Source: Paenibacillus marchantiophytorum
GTDB taxonomy: Bacteria; Bacillota; Bacilli; Paenibacillales; NBRC-103111
Direction: 5' to 3'
NCBI RefSeq assembly: GCF_014640555.1
Contig: NZ_BMHE01000017.1
Location: 80,301 to 144,300, forward strand
DNA length: 64,000 bases
Shown: positions 62,014 through 64,000 of the stretch, piece after piece
Layout: each line of letters opens with the position of its first letter
Position numbering within the stretch: position 1 is the first letter of the stretch
Position numbers and translations under genes: made by a program
Notes under the pieces: model-generated
Databases searched by the model: none
Told to the model about the DNA's origin: nothing
Seen by the model: the letters and a program-made list of their open reading frames with translations, nothing else

Positions 62014-63587
62014 TGTGCGATATACATGGCCGGTGTGATTCTGGTCTTGAGGTTGTCATCTACGCCTTGAACCTTTTTATTGTAGGCTGCGCCCCAACGC
62101 GTACTATTGTATAAATAAACAATCGGCACATCCTGCTGTACTTTCGTTTGAATTTGCTTAGCAAGTTCAGCCTGTTTCTTGCCATCGAACTCGGAAACCA
62201 AAACTTCCAACAGTTTATCTACTTCTGTATTCGAGTATCCGCCATAATTTGAAGCAATGCCTGTGTGGTAATATGAATTTAATTGACCTCCAACATCCCC
62301 AGTCGCACTTCCGCACGAACAATAGGTGGCAAGCTCAAAGTTGCCGTCCAGCATCATTTGATTGGATGCCGTCGTTTCTACAACGTTTAGTTCAACGGAA
62401 ATTCCAACTTCTTTGAGCTGTGATTGCAGCGCAACAGCTAGTGGTTGAAAGACCGAATAAGTCAACATTTTATACTGCAGCTTCTGGCCATCTTTGGCGC
62501 GAATGCCGTCAGAACCAGCTTTCCATCCTGCCTCATCCAATAATTGAGCCGCTTTGGCTTTATCCATTTCGGTGCCCGTTTCAATTGCGTATGGGAGACC
62601 GGAAGGGAAGTGCCCTGTCGCTTTGGAAGCAAATCCGCGATTAACCCCATCGATCAGTTCCTTGCGATTCACAGCGAAGTTGATCGCTTGGCGTACTTTG
62701 GCATCCTGAAGGGATGGCACTTTCTTGATATTGAGCCACAGATTCGAGGTGCTGCCAACAGGAAAATAGGTTTGGAACTTGCTATCCTTTTCGTAGGAAA
62801 CCCGTTGTTCAACTTCTACGTTCATATCTCCGTCTGCATCACCATTCTTCAGCGCGAGCAAACGAGCTTGACCATCCGTCCCGAGCCTTGATTCAAGGCG
62901 CTGCAGCTTAGGCTTGTCACCCCAGTAGCCTGGGAATGCTTCTGCAATTAGCAGCTCGCCTGGCGTAAACTGAATAGGCTTCATAAATCCCGTTAAATCG
63001 GGCTCTTTATTAAATTTATCACCGATTAAATCTGCTTGAGCCGCGTTATGTATGGCAAATGCAGCTAATTTAAAGATGAAAGAAGGGTCTGGCTTAGGCG
63101 TCTGAATTTGCAGATGCGTAGCATCCTTCACAATGAATTGAACGCCGCCAAGTTGAGAAGGTCCGCGTTTATTCAGCTTCTGGTGACGTTCCAGAGCCGC
63201 TTTCACAGCAGCCGCATCCATCACGGCACCGCTCCAAAATTTGACGTTTGGCTGCAGCTCAACTTCCCACTGCGTGGGTTCTACGTTCTTCCACGATTTG
63301 GCTAGCCAAGGACGAATAGAGCCATCGTCATTCTGATACACAAGCGGTTCAGCGATGCCATCTGACGTAATTCGCTGAGCGTCAATATGGACAGGATCGA
63401 GCGAGCGAGGCATATTCAGTGTGACATATTTAAGCACTTGATCTTTGGCAGGGACCGCCGCACTGGTCGAAGATTTGGGCTGAGCGGATGCGCCCGCTTG
63501 ACCATTGGAACTCGAACAGGCCGATAGAATCACAATCACGATAAGGAATAGAAATGAGACCAGCTTACTGGAATAACGGCTTAACAT
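62010..63587 (-). CDS. Opp/Nik-type solute-binding lipoprotein
   Basis: 525-residue SBP_bac_5 lipoprotein with lipobox LSAC (Cys24) and family blocks NMPRSLDPVHIDAQR, GELLIAEAFPGYWGDKPKL and VRQAINFAVNRKELIDGVNRG. Such proteins bind peptides, nickel or metal-metallophore complexes. An unusual CSC (about residues 423-425) sits in the ligand-facing second half. ATG 63587 follows AGGAGG. Gene order binding protein-NikB-NikCD-NikE-ferredoxin, with a near-consensus Zur box upstream, points to a metal or metallophore, perhaps zinc. Confidence 0.9.
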   Translation of the reverse strand: MLSRYSSKLVSFLFLIVIVILSACSSSNGQAGASAQPKSSTSAAVPAKDQVLKYVTLNMPRSLDPVHIDAQRITSDGIAEPLVYQNDDGSIRPWLAKSWKNVEPTQWEVELQPNVKFWSGAVMDAAAVKAALERHQKLNKRGPSQLGGVQFIVKDATHLQIQTPKPDPSFIFKLAAFAIHNAAQADLIGDKFNKEPDLTGFMKPIQFTPGELLIAEAFPGYWGDKPKLQRLESRLGTDGQARLLALKNGDADGDMNVEVEQRVSYEKDSKFQTYFPVGSTSNLWLNIKKVPSLQDAKVRQAINFAVNRKELIDGVNRGFASKATGHFPSGLPYAIETGTEMDKAKAAQLLDEAGWKAGSDGIRAKDGQKLQYKMLTYSVFQPLAVALQSQLKEVGISVELNVVETTASNQMMLDGNFELATYCSCGSATGDVGGQLNSYYHTGIASNYGGYSNTEVDKLLEVLVSEFDGKKQAELAKQIQTKVQQDVPIVYLYNSTRWGAAYNKKVQGVDDNLKTRITPAMYIAQ

Positions 63588-63617
63588 AGGGAATTGAACC
63601 TCCTGAGAATTGTTTAA

Positions 63618-63632
63618 TCGTAATTATTACTA
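63618..63632. promoter_or_regulatory. Zur-type operator
   Basis: TAGTAATAATTACGA (minus strand) differs at one position from the Bacillus Zur consensus TCGTAATNATTACGA. It lies just downstream of the -10 of the transporter operon promoter. It suggests zinc-dependent repression. Fur and PerR boxes (TGATAAT... and TTATAAT...) match less well. Confidence 0.72.
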
Positions 63633-63660
63633 TTATTATGAACTGGACATGAATTGTCAA
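63632..63660 (-). promoter_or_regulatory. Promoter of the Opp/Nik-type transporter operon
   Basis: Minus strand -35 TTGACA (63655-63660) with -10 AATAAT at 17 bp (63632-63637) or TAATAA at 16 bp; the Zur-type site overlaps the -10 end. Confidence 0.65.
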
Positions 63661-63662
63661 TA

Positions 63663-63884
63663 CGAAAACCGGCGTCGCCACCCTGATAGATCAGTCTCTT
63701 CTTAGCGGCAAAACTTAGTAAGGGAACTAGGGGACGCTAATTAGGCAAAAAGTAGGGATGCGAGGGTCATAGCGGAACTACAGGGTCTTATTTCCACAAA
63801 AAGCGTTGAAATTCCCATGAAACAGCAAAATAGCGTATTGTAGTTCCCTCAACCTCCCGAAAATGACACTTTTGGCTGTAACTA
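63663..63884. repeat. Intergenic palindromic repeat, copy C
   Basis: Third copy of the repeat family, in the gene-free stretch 63661-64000. It shares a 38-bp identical core with copy B (63760-63797) and a similar start (GAAAACCGGC...GCC...CCCTGA). The right-most inverted unit is degraded, so this copy is partial. Beyond about 63885 I see no feature. Confidence 0.82.
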
Positions 63885-64000
63885 CTTAGGTATCAGTTAG
63901 TTGAAAATAAATTGCCCCCGAAATGCACGGAAAAGAGAGTCGAAAATTGGGCGAGCTTGTTTTTGTAGAGTGGAGATCACACTGCGGATTCTTAGGAATA

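Noticed and set aside
63618..63632. Reading the AT-rich site as a Fur or PerR box
   Set aside because: TAGTAATAATTACGA has the GTAAT/ATTAC arms of Zur; it matches the Fur (TGATAAT) and PerR (TTATAAT) arms less well.

Overview
The window looks like a chromosomal segment of a spore-forming Bacillota in or near Paenibacillaceae. Evidence: the sporulation genes spoIVFA/spoIVFB, a spoVID-like gene and lonB; a T-box leader in front of valS; S-layer (SLH) anchoring modules; strong AGGAGG-type ribosome binding sites; frequent GTG and TTG starts; and a gene order that follows the known Bacillus subtilis series spoIVF / min-mre-radC-maf / SPOR protein / folC-valS / spoVID / hem / engB-lonA-lonB / clpX-tig, with extra genes inserted. 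Base composition looks moderate (near half GC by eye), except for a GC-rich patch inside hemC. No phage, insertion sequence, CRISPR array or rRNA was found.

Layout. (1) 1-9 kb, minus strand: cell shape and division (rodA, minCD, mreBCD), sigma-K processing (spoIVFA/B), radC, maf and a small membrane protein, with an Rrf2 regulator carrying its own promoter and palindromic operator between maf and radC. (2) 9-24 kb: an SLH-anchored amidase, a SPOR-domain protein, murC-folC, T-box-valS, a spoVID-like gene, a 37-residue membrane protein overlapping a pseudouridine synthase gene, a phosphodiester glycosidase and a chemoreceptor. (3) 24-37 kb: a near-complete tetrapyrrole pathway. hemA-hemX-sirC-hemC-cobA/hemD-hemB make uroporphyrinogen III and branch to siroheme; hemE-hemH-hemY make coproheme by the coproporphyrin-dependent route; hemL stands alone beside an oppositely oriented Crp-type regulator. 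HemQ is not in the window. (4) 37-54 kb: speD, two unrecognised genes, engB, lonA, lonB, an amidase, a YibQ-type deacetylase, a Fur-boxed iron-siderophore binding lipoprotein downstream of a Btr-like AraC activator, ispG, clpX, clpP, tig and a repeat protein. (5) 54-64 kb: tRNA-Arg(UCU), a cobalamin riboswitch controlling cbiMNQO (cobalt uptake), and, facing it, an Opp/Nik-type ABC transporter operon ending in a [2Fe-2S] ferredoxin-like gene and preceded by a near-consensus Zur box.

The most interesting unexplained items are the putative zinc-repressed Opp-type importer with its co-transcribed ferredoxin; a family of three long imperfect palindromic intergenic repeats (24.1, 48.5 and 63.7 kb); a structured non-coding stretch upstream of the chemoreceptor; and several candidate regulatory sites. 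All calls come from reading the sequence alone; no database search was run.
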